DNA of 5,358 nt. It comes from Desulfobacterales bacterium (GTDB taxonomy: Bacteria; Desulfobacterota; Desulfobacteria; Desulfobacterales; QNYZ01). Location of the stretch: NCBI GenBank assembly GCA_029938515.1, contig JAOZUU010000225.1, positions 1 through 5,358 on the forward strand, in the 5' to 3' direction. The notes beneath the pieces were generated by a model. The model searched no databases. It had not been told where the DNA came from and saw only the letters and a list, made by a program, of their open reading frames with translations. The first letter of the stretch is position 1, and each line of letters starts with the position of its first letter. Made by a program: the position numbers and the translations under genes. Below are positions 1 through 5,358 of the stretch, in pieces.

Positions 1-1
1 G

Positions 2-640
2 GGGCGAATCGTGCCCGGTTCTTTCATCAAACTAAACGCAATCAGCGAGCGCCTGGGCATCAGTAAAACCCCGTTGCGGGATGCCATGATTCAGCTTGAA
101 TGCGAAGGGTTTGTCACGATTTTGCCCCGGCGCGGGGTGGTGGTCAACAAGCTGACCCTCGAAGAGATAAAAAATGTGCTCGAAATTGTCGGCGCCCTGG
201 AAAGCGCCGTGATCGTGTCGGTTTTCGATCAGATCAAGGCCGTGCATCTTAAGCAGATGGAACGGTTTAACCAGCGGATGAGAGTGCAGCTTGAAAGTGA
301 CAGATTTGAACAGTTTGATCAAGAATTCTATCGGTTGAATATCGCTTTTCACGATGTTTTTTTAAATCTTTCCGAAAACAAACTTCTAAGACGGATTATC
401 ATGCCCAGCAAGCAGCGACTTTATGATTTTCCCAGACCGTCGTATATTAAAGAATGGGAATTGATTAATTGCGATGAACACAGCCAGTTAATTCAATTTA
501 TTAAGACCGGTGAAAAAGAAAAAGCGGCCAGCCTGTGGAGAGATGAACACTGGTCATTTTCCGCCCATGAACAATTCATCCGCGAGTTTTATTCGCTTGG
601 CAACAAACAAATTCAAAAAGAATTGGAATATCAGGCGTAA
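2..640 (+). CDS. GntR-family transcriptional regulator, FadR/FCD subfamily (5'-truncated by window edge)
   Basis: Ligand-responsive DNA-binding repressor or activator. The reading frame is open to the left edge, and the residues before the GTG at 11 (G-R-I) fit the usual GntR lead-in to 'PGS', so the true start lies upstream and GTG 11 is not the start. Seen: the second half of the winged helix-turn-helix, including SERLGISKTPLRDAMIQLE and the wing RRGVVV. This is followed by an all-helical FCD ligand-binding domain. Counting from the codon at 11, N110-x3-H114, H157 and H180 match the Asp/Asn plus three His metal/ligand site of FCD proteins. The C-terminus is complete (TAA 638-640), about 210 residues seen, so only roughly the first 20-30 residues are missing. 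It sits 1 bp upstream of acetate kinase and probably shares its transcript. Regulation of this operon by a carboxylate effector is inferred from position; the effector cannot be read from sequence. Confidence 0.93.
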   Translation, partial: GRIVPGSFIKLNAISERLGISKTPLRDAMIQLECEGFVTILPRRGVVVNKLTLEEIKNVLEIVGALESAVIVSVFDQIKAVHLKQMERFNQRMRVQLESDRFEQFDQEFYRLNIAFHDVFLNLSENKLLRRIIMPSKQRLYDFPRPSYIKEWELINCDEHSQLIQFIKTGEKEKAASLWRDEHWSFSAHEQFIREFYSLGNKQIQKELEYQA

Positions 641-641
641 C

Positions 642-1865
642 ATGTATACTTTGGTTATTAACGCCGGCAGTTCCTCGGTGAAATTTACCCTGTTCAGGGG
701 AAGAGATTTGAAAAAGGTGGCCGGTGGTAACGTCGAGCGCATCGGTTTAAAGGGGACAACCATTCACTATCAAAATGATGGAGAAGATCAAATAGCCAGG
801 GAAACATCCGTCACCAATACGCATCAGGCCGTCAAATCAATCACCGAACTTCTCGTCGATAAGGATGTGGGCGTTATTCGGAAAGAAACCGAAATTACCG
901 GCATCGGCCACCGGGTCGTGCATGGTGGTGAAAGGATAAGCGCGTCCGTAATGATCAACCGTGCAACCAAACAGATTATCGAGGACTGTATCCCTTTGGC
1001 GCCTTTACACAATCCGGTGAACCTGGCGGGGATCGAAGCCTGCGAGGAGATTTTTACCGGTATACCGCAAGTGGCTGTTTTTGATACCGCCTTCCATGCC
1101 GGTTTACCCGAATATGCCTATCTGTATGGACTCCCGTATCGATTTTATCAGGAAGATAAAATTCGAAGATACGGTTTTCATGGTACCAGCCATCAATATG
1201 TGTCCCGCCAGGCGGCCCGGATGCTCAATCGCCCCATTGAATCCCTGAAGATGATCACCTGCCATCTGGGCAACGGGTGTAGCCTTACGGCCGTGGATAG
1301 GGGGCAAAGCGTCGACACCAGCATGGGATTTACACCCCTGGAAGGGTTGATGATGGGGACCCGCTGTGGCGATTTGGATCCGGCCATTGTTTTTTATCTC
1401 ATGGAGAAAAAAAAGCTGGATTACCGGCAGATCAACGATCTATTGAACAAACAAAGCGGTCTTCTGGGTCTCGCGGGAGTGGGCAGCAGCGATTTACGCG
1501 ATGTTTTTATTGCCAGGGACAATGGGAACCGGCAGGCAAGGACGGCGATTCGTACATTTGTTTACCGGATAAGAAAATATATCGGAGCGTACACATTTGC
1601 CATGGGCGCAATCGATGCCATCGTTTTTACGGGAGGGATAGGGGAAAATATGGCCTCAATCCGGACAAGTGTTTGCCAAAATATGGAAGCCTGTGGTATT
1701 CTAATTGATCCGCAAATGAATGCGATGACAAATCAATCCCCCCGTGAGATACAAAGTGATAACAGCCATATTAAAGTCTTAGTTATTCCCACGGATGAAG
1801 AAAAGGAAATCGCTCGTCAGACAATAAACCTGACTTATACCAAGGAATCTCTCGATTCAGGCTGA
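642..1865 (+). CDS. ackA: Acetate kinase
   Basis: Cytoplasmic acetate/propionate kinase (ASKHA fold) that interconverts acyl phosphate + ADP with acid + ATP. The 407 residues are normal for the family. The start ATG 642 gives the canonical N-terminus MYTLVINAGSSSVKF; an in-frame ATG at 510 would add 44 unrelated residues lying over the regulator gene. Key residues fall at the same numbers as in the Methanosarcina enzyme: N7, R91 (GHRVVHGG), H123 (PLHNP), D148 (FDTAFH), H180 (GFHGTSH) and R241 (MGTRCGDLDP). The nucleotide motifs HLGNG (208-212) and FTGGIGEN (329-336) and the terminal PTDEE (E386) are also present, so it should be active. The gene begins 1 nt after the regulator's TAA and has only a distant GGAA (625-628) as ribosome site, which suggests translational coupling. 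The SGLLG...SSDLRD segment (272-286) seems one residue longer than usual. Physiological substrate (acetate or propionate) is not decided by sequence. No phosphotransacetylase is seen nearby. Confidence 0.97.
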   Translation: MYTLVINAGSSSVKFTLFRGRDLKKVAGGNVERIGLKGTTIHYQNDGEDQIARETSVTNTHQAVKSITELLVDKDVGVIRKETEITGIGHRVVHGGERISASVMINRATKQIIEDCIPLAPLHNPVNLAGIEACEEIFTGIPQVAVFDTAFHAGLPEYAYLYGLPYRFYQEDKIRRYGFHGTSHQYVSRQAARMLNRPIESLKMITCHLGNGCSLTAVDRGQSVDTSMGFTPLEGLMMGTRCGDLDPAIVFYLMEKKKLDYRQINDLLNKQSGLLGLAGVGSSDLRDVFIARDNGNRQARTAIRTFVYRIRKYIGAYTFAMGAIDAIVFTGGIGENMASIRTSVCQNMEACGILIDPQMNAMTNQSPREIQSDNSHIKVLVIPTDEEKEIARQTINLTYTKESLDSG

Positions 1866-1915
1866 ATCAAAGCTAACAATACAACCATGCATAACCCCAT
1901 TTCATATAAACTACC

Positions 1916-1922
1916 AGAGGAG
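1916..1922 (+). promoter_or_regulatory. Ribosome binding site deciding the start of the aldehyde dehydrogenase
   Basis: AGAGGAG lies 6 nt before ATG 1929. The alternative in-frame ATG at 1887 has no Shine-Dalgarno-like sequence and would add 14 residues not expected in the family, so ATG 1929 is preferred. Confidence 0.85.
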
Positions 1923-1928
1923 AGCACT

Positions 1929-3488
1929 ATGGGTAATGAGCAGGAATTTATCAAAGTTAAAAATTTTATCGATGGAGAATGGGTAGAAGAGACCGGTGTT
2001 GAATTAGAGCCGATTTTCAATCCCTCCACCGGGGAGCAGATCGGCGAGGTGCCCATTTCCACACCGGAGGCATCAGCCGCAGCGGTGGAGTCATCCTATG
2101 CCGCTTATGATGCCTGGCGGCGTCTTCCGGTTGGAAAACGGGTGGGTTATCTTTTCGACATGCGCAGGGCCATGCAGGACAATGTCGAAGAGCTGGCGGT
2201 GTCCATTGCCATCGATCAGGCCAAGCATATCAGCGAAGCACGGGGCGAGGTCCAGCGGGTCATCGAAATCCTGGAAACCGCCTGCGGCATACCGACCATG
2301 ATCCAAGGGGAAACCCTGGAAGGCATTGCCGGCAACATTAACGGACGAGTGATCCGTCAGCCGTTGGGCGTCTTCGGCGGCATTGCCCCGTTTAACTTTC
2401 CGGCCCTTGTTTTCGGATGGTTTATCCCTTTTGCCATTGGCGCCGGTAACACCTTTGTATATAAGCCTTCCACCCAGTCACCCTGTTTTATGCAGAAGAT
2501 GGGAGATATTTTCAATGCGATTGGGTTGCCTAAGGGGGTTATCAATATCGTCCATGGCCACCGCAACATACCTCAGGTATGGTATGACCATCCGAAAGTT
2601 TCCGGTGTGTGCCTGGTGGGATCCACCCCCACGGCCAAAAGTATTGCCGAGAAATGCGGCAGGGGCGGAAAAAGGACCATGCTGCTTGGCGGTGCCAAGA
2701 ATTACCTGGTGGCCATGGAAGATGTGCAGCCCGATATCTTTATCGATAATTTCATCATCTCCTGTTACGGGTCCGCCGGCCAGCGGTGCCTGGCAGGGTC
2801 CATCGTGGCCCTGGTGCCCGAGATATATGACGAGATGATCGAGAAGATGATCAAAGCCTCGAAAAAGGTGGTTGTCGGGGATGCCATGGACCCGAATGTG
2901 TACATGGGACCGGTCATTTCCGCAGCCGCAAAGAAGAAAATCGAAAATTATATCGACATCGGCATCGAAGGGGGCTCCAAACTGGTTCTGGATGGACGTA
3001 ACCCGAATATACCGGAAAAGAATAAAAACGGTTACTTCGTCGGCCCCACGATTTTTACCGATGTGACGCCCTGCCGGAGAATTGCCCAGGAGGAAATTTT
3101 CGGTCCGGTGGTGTCCGTGATGAAAATCAGCGGCATCGACGATGCCCTGGAGCTGATCCAGGCTCAGGAATTCGGCAATGGGGCCTGCATCTTCACCCAG
3201 AATCTTTACTACACGGAAAAGTTCATCGCCGAGGCTGACGTGGGCATGGTGGGCGTCAACGTGGGCATCCCCGCGCCACATCCCTATCTTCCCTTCGGTG
3301 GCATCAAGGACTCGCACCTTGGCACTGACAAGGTCCAGGGCAAAGACGGAATCGACTTTTTTACGCAGAACAAGATTGCCACCGTTCGTTTCTCCCCGCC
3401 CACGGGATACTATACCGGCGGTGAAGGCGAAAAGGATGTGGCATCATCGACGAAGCCGCAGGATGTGCGAAGTTGCGTCGCGCGGTAG
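1929..3488 (+). CDS. mmsA: CoA-acylating aldehyde dehydrogenase, methylmalonate/malonate-semialdehyde dehydrogenase type (MmsA/IolA-like)
   Basis: NAD-dependent cytoplasmic enzyme of the ALDH superfamily. Its closest recognisable family oxidises (methyl)malonate semialdehyde with CoA to propionyl- or acetyl-CoA, releasing CO2. The protein has 519 residues. Seen: oxyanion-hole Asn156 in APFNFP, the cofactor region VGSTPTAK (230-237), GGAKN (254-258), catalytic Cys287 in GSAGQRCLAG, and Glu389 in EEIFGPV. The position of the general-base Glu of hydrolytic ALDHs is Leu253, consistent with thiolysis by CoA rather than hydrolysis. Arg110 (GEVQR) and Arg286 (adjacent to the Cys) match the two arginines that hold the substrate carboxylate in Bacillus IolA, so an acidic semialdehyde is likely; a sulfonated aldehyde is a less supported alternative. 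The last ~25 residues after FSPPTGYYTGG extend past the usual family end. It follows ackA by 63 bp and precedes the TRAP genes, which suggests conversion of an imported substrate to acyl-CoA for energy. The family is secure, the exact substrate is not. Confidence 0.9.
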   Translation: MGNEQEFIKVKNFIDGEWVEETGVELEPIFNPSTGEQIGEVPISTPEASAAAVESSYAAYDAWRRLPVGKRVGYLFDMRRAMQDNVEELAVSIAIDQAKHISEARGEVQRVIEILETACGIPTMIQGETLEGIAGNINGRVIRQPLGVFGGIAPFNFPALVFGWFIPFAIGAGNTFVYKPSTQSPCFMQKMGDIFNAIGLPKGVINIVHGHRNIPQVWYDHPKVSGVCLVGSTPTAKSIAEKCGRGGKRTMLLGGAKNYLVAMEDVQPDIFIDNFIISCYGSAGQRCLAGSIVALVPEIYDEMIEKMIKASKKVVVGDAMDPNVYMGPVISAAAKKKIENYIDIGIEGGSKLVLDGRNPNIPEKNKNGYFVGPTIFTDVTPCRRIAQEEIFGPVVSVMKISGIDDALELIQAQEFGNGACIFTQNLYYTEKFIAEADVGMVGVNVGIPAPHPYLPFGGIKDSHLGTDKVQGKDGIDFFTQNKIATVRFSPPTGYYTGGEGEKDVASSTKPQDVRSCVAR

Positions 3489-3609
3489 GCAGTGATGTGA
3501 ACATATGGACCCATTTGAACGTCGAAAGTGGAAGGCGTTTCGCTACGTCTTTATTTGATGTTTGGCTTTCGCCGGCTCAAAAATCCTGAAAATGAAGAAT
3601 GAAAGGGGG

Positions 3610-3638
3610 TGGACTCGGAACGGAAAGGGACGTTAAAT
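3610..3638 (+). promoter_or_regulatory. Weak candidate sigma70-type promoter upstream of dctP
   Basis: TGGACT (3610-3615) and TTAAAT (3633-3638) each match 4 of 6 consensus bases and are 17 bp apart. They lie in the 188-bp gap before dctP, the largest gap in the window, and just upstream of an AT-rich inverted repeat. This is a by-eye match only; dctP may equally be read from the upstream operon promoter. Confidence 0.2.
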
Positions 3639-3645
3639 GCATAAC

Positions 3646-3660
3646 TTATTAATTTAATAA
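3646..3660 (+). promoter_or_regulatory. AT-rich perfect inverted repeat, possible operator upstream of dctP
   Basis: TTATTAA-T-TTAATAA is a 7-bp perfect dyad with a one-base centre, ending 2 bp before the dctP Shine-Dalgarno sequence (GGAGGAG, 3663-3669). The placement suits a repressor site or an unstructured, easily melted leader. It does not match the GT-N3-AC core common for FadR-type GntR operators, so assignment to the regulator at the left edge is not supported. Such AT-rich dyads can occur by chance. Confidence 0.3.
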
Positions 3661-3676
3661 TTGGAGGAGTAAAAAA

Positions 3677-4663
3677 ATGAAAAAAACATTATTGATTGTA
3701 TGTTTAAGTTTGGTTTTGGCGATCAGTTTTGCCGGTCCCAGCTTTGCCGGAAAAAAAGTCTGCAAACTGGGTCACGTGAATTCCCCGGCTTCCATTTTTC
3801 AATTTGGGGCCTTGGCCTTTAAAGAAGCCGTGGAAAAAGAGCTTCCTGACTGGGAGGTTGAAGTCTATCCGGCCGGCCAGCTGGGCGGAACCCTGGCCAT
3901 GATTCAGGGCATGACCCTGGGAACGGTCGACATTTACACCGAGTTCATCAGTGTGTTGGCCGACCTGGTGCCTGAGTATAAGGTGTTTGCCGTGCACTAC
4001 AAATTCGATTCCGTGGATGAGTACGAAAAATTCATGGATTCGGAAACGTTTGCCAAAATGAACGAAAAAATGATCAAGAGAAACGGCATCACCAATATCG
4101 GCAACATGCGGGCTGGCAGTGTATACAACCACTTCAGCAACAAACCGATGCGGTCCGTTGCCGACGCCAAGGGCATTATCAACCGGGTTGCCCAGATGGC
4201 TCCCCTGGTCGGTTGCTGGAAATCTTACGGTGCCAAACCGACCTCCATGGACTGGGGCGAGATCTACACCAGCCTGCAAACCGGTGTGCTGGACTCCGTC
4301 GACAATCCTATCCTGGATATGTATGATGAAAAATTCTACGAACCCATCAAGTACGTCAACATGACCAATAACCTCTACAACATGATCTCCTACAATACCA
4401 GCATGGCTTTCTGGAGCAGACTGAGTGACAAGGAGAAAGCGGTTTTCAAAAAGGCCACCAAGGTCGCCAGCGAGAAGGGGGCTGTCGAGGTTGAAAAACG
4501 GCTGGGCGGCGTCATCGCAGAATTAAAGAAAAGTGGGAAAGAGTTCATCGAAACCGATACCTCCGGTTTCAAAAAGGCGGTCGCGGAAAATATTGACACC
4601 ATTCTTAAAGGCGACAAGGATGCCATTGCTGTCTATAAGAAAATCATGGCAAAGGAATACTAA
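3677..4663 (+). CDS. dctP: TRAP transporter substrate-binding protein, DctP family
   Basis: Periplasmic receptor of a tripartite ATP-independent (ion-gradient driven) transporter; it binds an organic acid and delivers it to the DctQM membrane complex. It has 328 residues, normal for the family. Signal peptide: MKK, a hydrophobic stretch (4-19), then SFA with predicted cleavage after Ala24. Family landmarks: KLGHV near the mature N-terminus, YPAGQLGG (64-71), the conserved substrate-carboxylate arginine as R170 (GIINRVAQ), then GAKPTSMDWGEIYTSLQTG (185-203) and DNP (209-211). The start ATG 3677 has a strong GGAGGAG site (3663-3669) 7 nt upstream. dctQ and dctM follow, separated by a structured 157-bp gap. 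The ligand cannot be named: R170 supports a carboxylate, and sulfonates are also known ligands of this family. The symbol is the generic family name and does not imply C4-dicarboxylate specificity. Confidence 0.95.
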   Translation: MKKTLLIVCLSLVLAISFAGPSFAGKKVCKLGHVNSPASIFQFGALAFKEAVEKELPDWEVEVYPAGQLGGTLAMIQGMTLGTVDIYTEFISVLADLVPEYKVFAVHYKFDSVDEYEKFMDSETFAKMNEKMIKRNGITNIGNMRAGSVYNHFSNKPMRSVADAKGIINRVAQMAPLVGCWKSYGAKPTSMDWGEIYTSLQTGVLDSVDNPILDMYDEKFYEPIKYVNMTNNLYNMISYNTSMAFWSRLSDKEKAVFKKATKVASEKGAVEVEKRLGGVIAELKKSGKEFIETDTSGFKKAVAENIDTILKGDKDAIAVYKKIMAKEY

Positions 4664-4702
4664 TCTAAAGCGCCAGCCGTTTTTGGCAGTTTACGAAACA
4701 AG

Positions 4703-4752
4703 CGTTTCCTGCCAGGCTATAGGGTTCTGGCAGGAAACGACCGATTGTTTTT
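4703..4752 (+). terminator. Strong intercistronic stem-loop with downstream T-run (partial terminator or mRNA 3'-end protector)
   Basis: CGTTTCCTGCCAG (4703-4715) pairs perfectly with CTGGCAGGAAACG (4727-4739): 13 bp with an 11-nt loop. A run of five T (4748-4752) follows 8 nt later. The flanks AAACAA (4696-4701) and TTGTTT (4745-4750) can extend the stem past a bulge. It begins 40 nt after the dctP stop codon. Because dctQM continue downstream in the same direction, it is more likely a leaky terminator or a transcript stabiliser that raises binding-protein levels over the membrane subunits. The gap between stem and T-run makes it an imperfect intrinsic terminator. Confidence 0.6.
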
Positions 4753-4780
4753 AAAAAATAACCGCCTATCGCGAAGCAAA

Positions 4781-4792
4781 CAGGCATGCCTG
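4781..4792 (+). repeat. 12-bp perfect palindrome upstream of dctQ
   Basis: CAGGCATGCCTG reads the same on both strands and lies 17 bp before the dctQ Shine-Dalgarno sequence. As RNA it gives only a 4-bp stem with a CAUG loop, so if functional it is more likely a DNA site. No known operator was recognised. Confidence 0.4.
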
Positions 4793-4820
4793 CTCTTACT
4801 GAAAAAAATGGGAGGCCCAG

Positions 4821-5324
4821 ATGAATATCGTTCAGGTTTCAGACAAAGTACTTGATGCCATTAACACCCTCATGGAATACCTGATGGGTATTTTGTTTCT
4901 GGTGTTGGTGGGCATTACATTCCAGGAGGTGCTTCGGCGGTATCTGTTTAACGATCCGACCCATTGGGCCTCGGAAGCGAGTCGATTCCTCCTGATATGG
5001 ATGACCTTTACAGGAGCCTGCATCGTCACCCGGCTCGTCACCCATCTCACCATGGGATTTACCATCCACCGGTTTGTCAATAAATCCAAAAGTAAAATGA
5101 TCAAAGTGTTCATTTCCGCGGCTGCCGCGGTTGCTATGATCATTCTGACTTATTACAGCGCGAAAGTGACACTGCTGGCCGGATACCGAGCCGCCCCCAT
5201 GACGGGTATTCCCATGTACTATCCCTGGGCGGCACTTCCCGTTAACGGCGCCATCATGTCCATTTATATGATTGCAGAGACGGTTAAACATATCTATGAG
5301 AATGAAGAGGAGGTGACCCCATGA
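4821..5324 (+). CDS. dctQ: TRAP transporter small permease subunit, DctQ family
   Basis: Small integral membrane subunit of the TRAP transporter, which pairs with the large DctM permease in the inner membrane. It has 167 residues and four predicted membrane segments at about 14-36, 50-71, 93-113 and 130-154. The family signature is clear: RRYLFNDPTHWASEASRF (39-56) followed by LLIWMTFTGA, and near the end GIPMYYPWAALPVN (129-142). The tail is acidic (ENEEEV). The start ATG 4821 has GGGAGG (4810-4815) 5 nt upstream. The TGA stop overlaps the ATG of the next gene (ATGA, 5321-5324), so the two membrane subunits are translationally coupled, while dctP is separated by the stem-loop region. Confidence 0.95.
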   Translation: MNIVQVSDKVLDAINTLMEYLMGILFLVLVGITFQEVLRRYLFNDPTHWASEASRFLLIWMTFTGACIVTRLVTHLTMGFTIHRFVNKSKSKMIKVFISAAAAVAMIILTYYSAKVTLLAGYRAAPMTGIPMYYPWAALPVNGAIMSIYMIAETVKHIYENEEEVTP

Positions 5325-5358
5325 TTTATATTTTTATCGCCATGTTTTTCTTCTTCTT
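5321..5358 (+). CDS. dctM: TRAP transporter large permease, DctM family (N-terminal fragment, cut by window edge)
   Basis: Only 12 complete codons are visible, giving MIYIFIAMFFFF, a hydrophobic start like that of DctM proteins. The assignment rests mainly on context: it follows dctQ with an ATGA overlap and has a full-consensus AGGAGGT ribosome site (5308-5314) 6 nt upstream, inside the dctQ coding sequence. DctM would form the multi-spanning transport channel using a sodium or proton gradient. The frame is open to the right edge. Confidence 0.82.
   Translation, partial: MIYIFIAMFFFF

Noticed and set aside
510..641. N-terminal extension of acetate kinase from the ATG at 510
   Set aside because: The added 44 residues have no family similarity and overlap the well-supported C-terminal FCD domain of the regulator in another frame; ATG 642 gives the canonical N-terminus.
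1887..1928. Earlier ATG start for the aldehyde dehydrogenase
   Set aside because: No ribosome site precedes it, whereas ATG 1929 has AGAGGAG at ideal spacing.
1866..1928. Promoter in the 63-bp gap before the dehydrogenase (CATATAAA-like -10)
   Set aside because: There is no acceptable -35 at the right distance; read-through from acetate kinase is simpler.
2478..3317. 279-codon open frame on the minus strand
   Set aside because: It lies wholly inside the dehydrogenase gene, its His/Gly/Asp-rich translation resembles no family and it has no supporting context; it is a shadow frame.
3495..3504. ATGT-GA-ACAT dyad as a GntR operator
   Set aside because: The GT and AC halves are two bases apart, not the three of the usual FadR-type core, and the dyad has only 4-bp arms; it also lies far from dctP and just after the dehydrogenase stop.
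3562..3580. Possible sigma54 promoter (TGGC...GGC)
   Set aside because: The GG and GC elements are not at the required spacing and the -12 element is not matched.
3704..4279. 191-codon open frame on the minus strand
   Set aside because: It is antisense to dctP, His/Gly-rich and without recognisable domains; dctP is certain.

Overview
The window is a gene-dense, all-plus-strand stretch that looks like a catabolic operon from an anaerobic proteobacterium or desulfobacterium (Desulfobacterota-like). That placement is an inference from gene content: a tripartite TRAP carboxylate transporter, an FCD-type GntR regulator, acetate kinase and a CoA-acylating aldehyde dehydrogenase. No marker gene is present to fix the taxon.

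Layout, left to right: (1) the 3' part of a GntR/FadR-subfamily (FCD) regulator, cut by the left edge and ending at 640; (2) acetate kinase (642-1865), starting one base after the regulator's stop; (3) a methylmalonate/malonate-semialdehyde dehydrogenase-like acylating aldehyde dehydrogenase (1929-3488); (4) a 188-bp gap with a weak promoter candidate and an AT-rich inverted repeat; (5) dctP, the TRAP periplasmic solute-binding protein (3677-4663); (6) a 157-bp gap with a strong perfect stem-loop, a possible competing hairpin and a 12-bp palindrome; (7) dctQ, the small TRAP membrane subunit (4821-5324); (8) the first codons of dctM, the large TRAP permease, overlapping dctQ by ATGA and cut by the right edge.

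How the genes may work together (inference): the TRAP system imports an organic acid or sulfonate. Enzymes not in the window convert it to a short acidic semialdehyde, and the dehydrogenase turns this into an acyl-CoA, classically acetyl- or propionyl-CoA with CO2 loss. After transfer to phosphate, acetate kinase makes ATP. No phosphotransacetylase or acetyl-phosphate-forming enzyme is visible, so that link must lie elsewhere. The GntR protein is the obvious candidate local regulator.

All protein-coding genes belong to known families and I see no convincing new system. The most interesting non-coding structure is the dctP-dctQ intergenic region. No tRNA, rRNA, CRISPR array, insertion sequence or integrase is visible.
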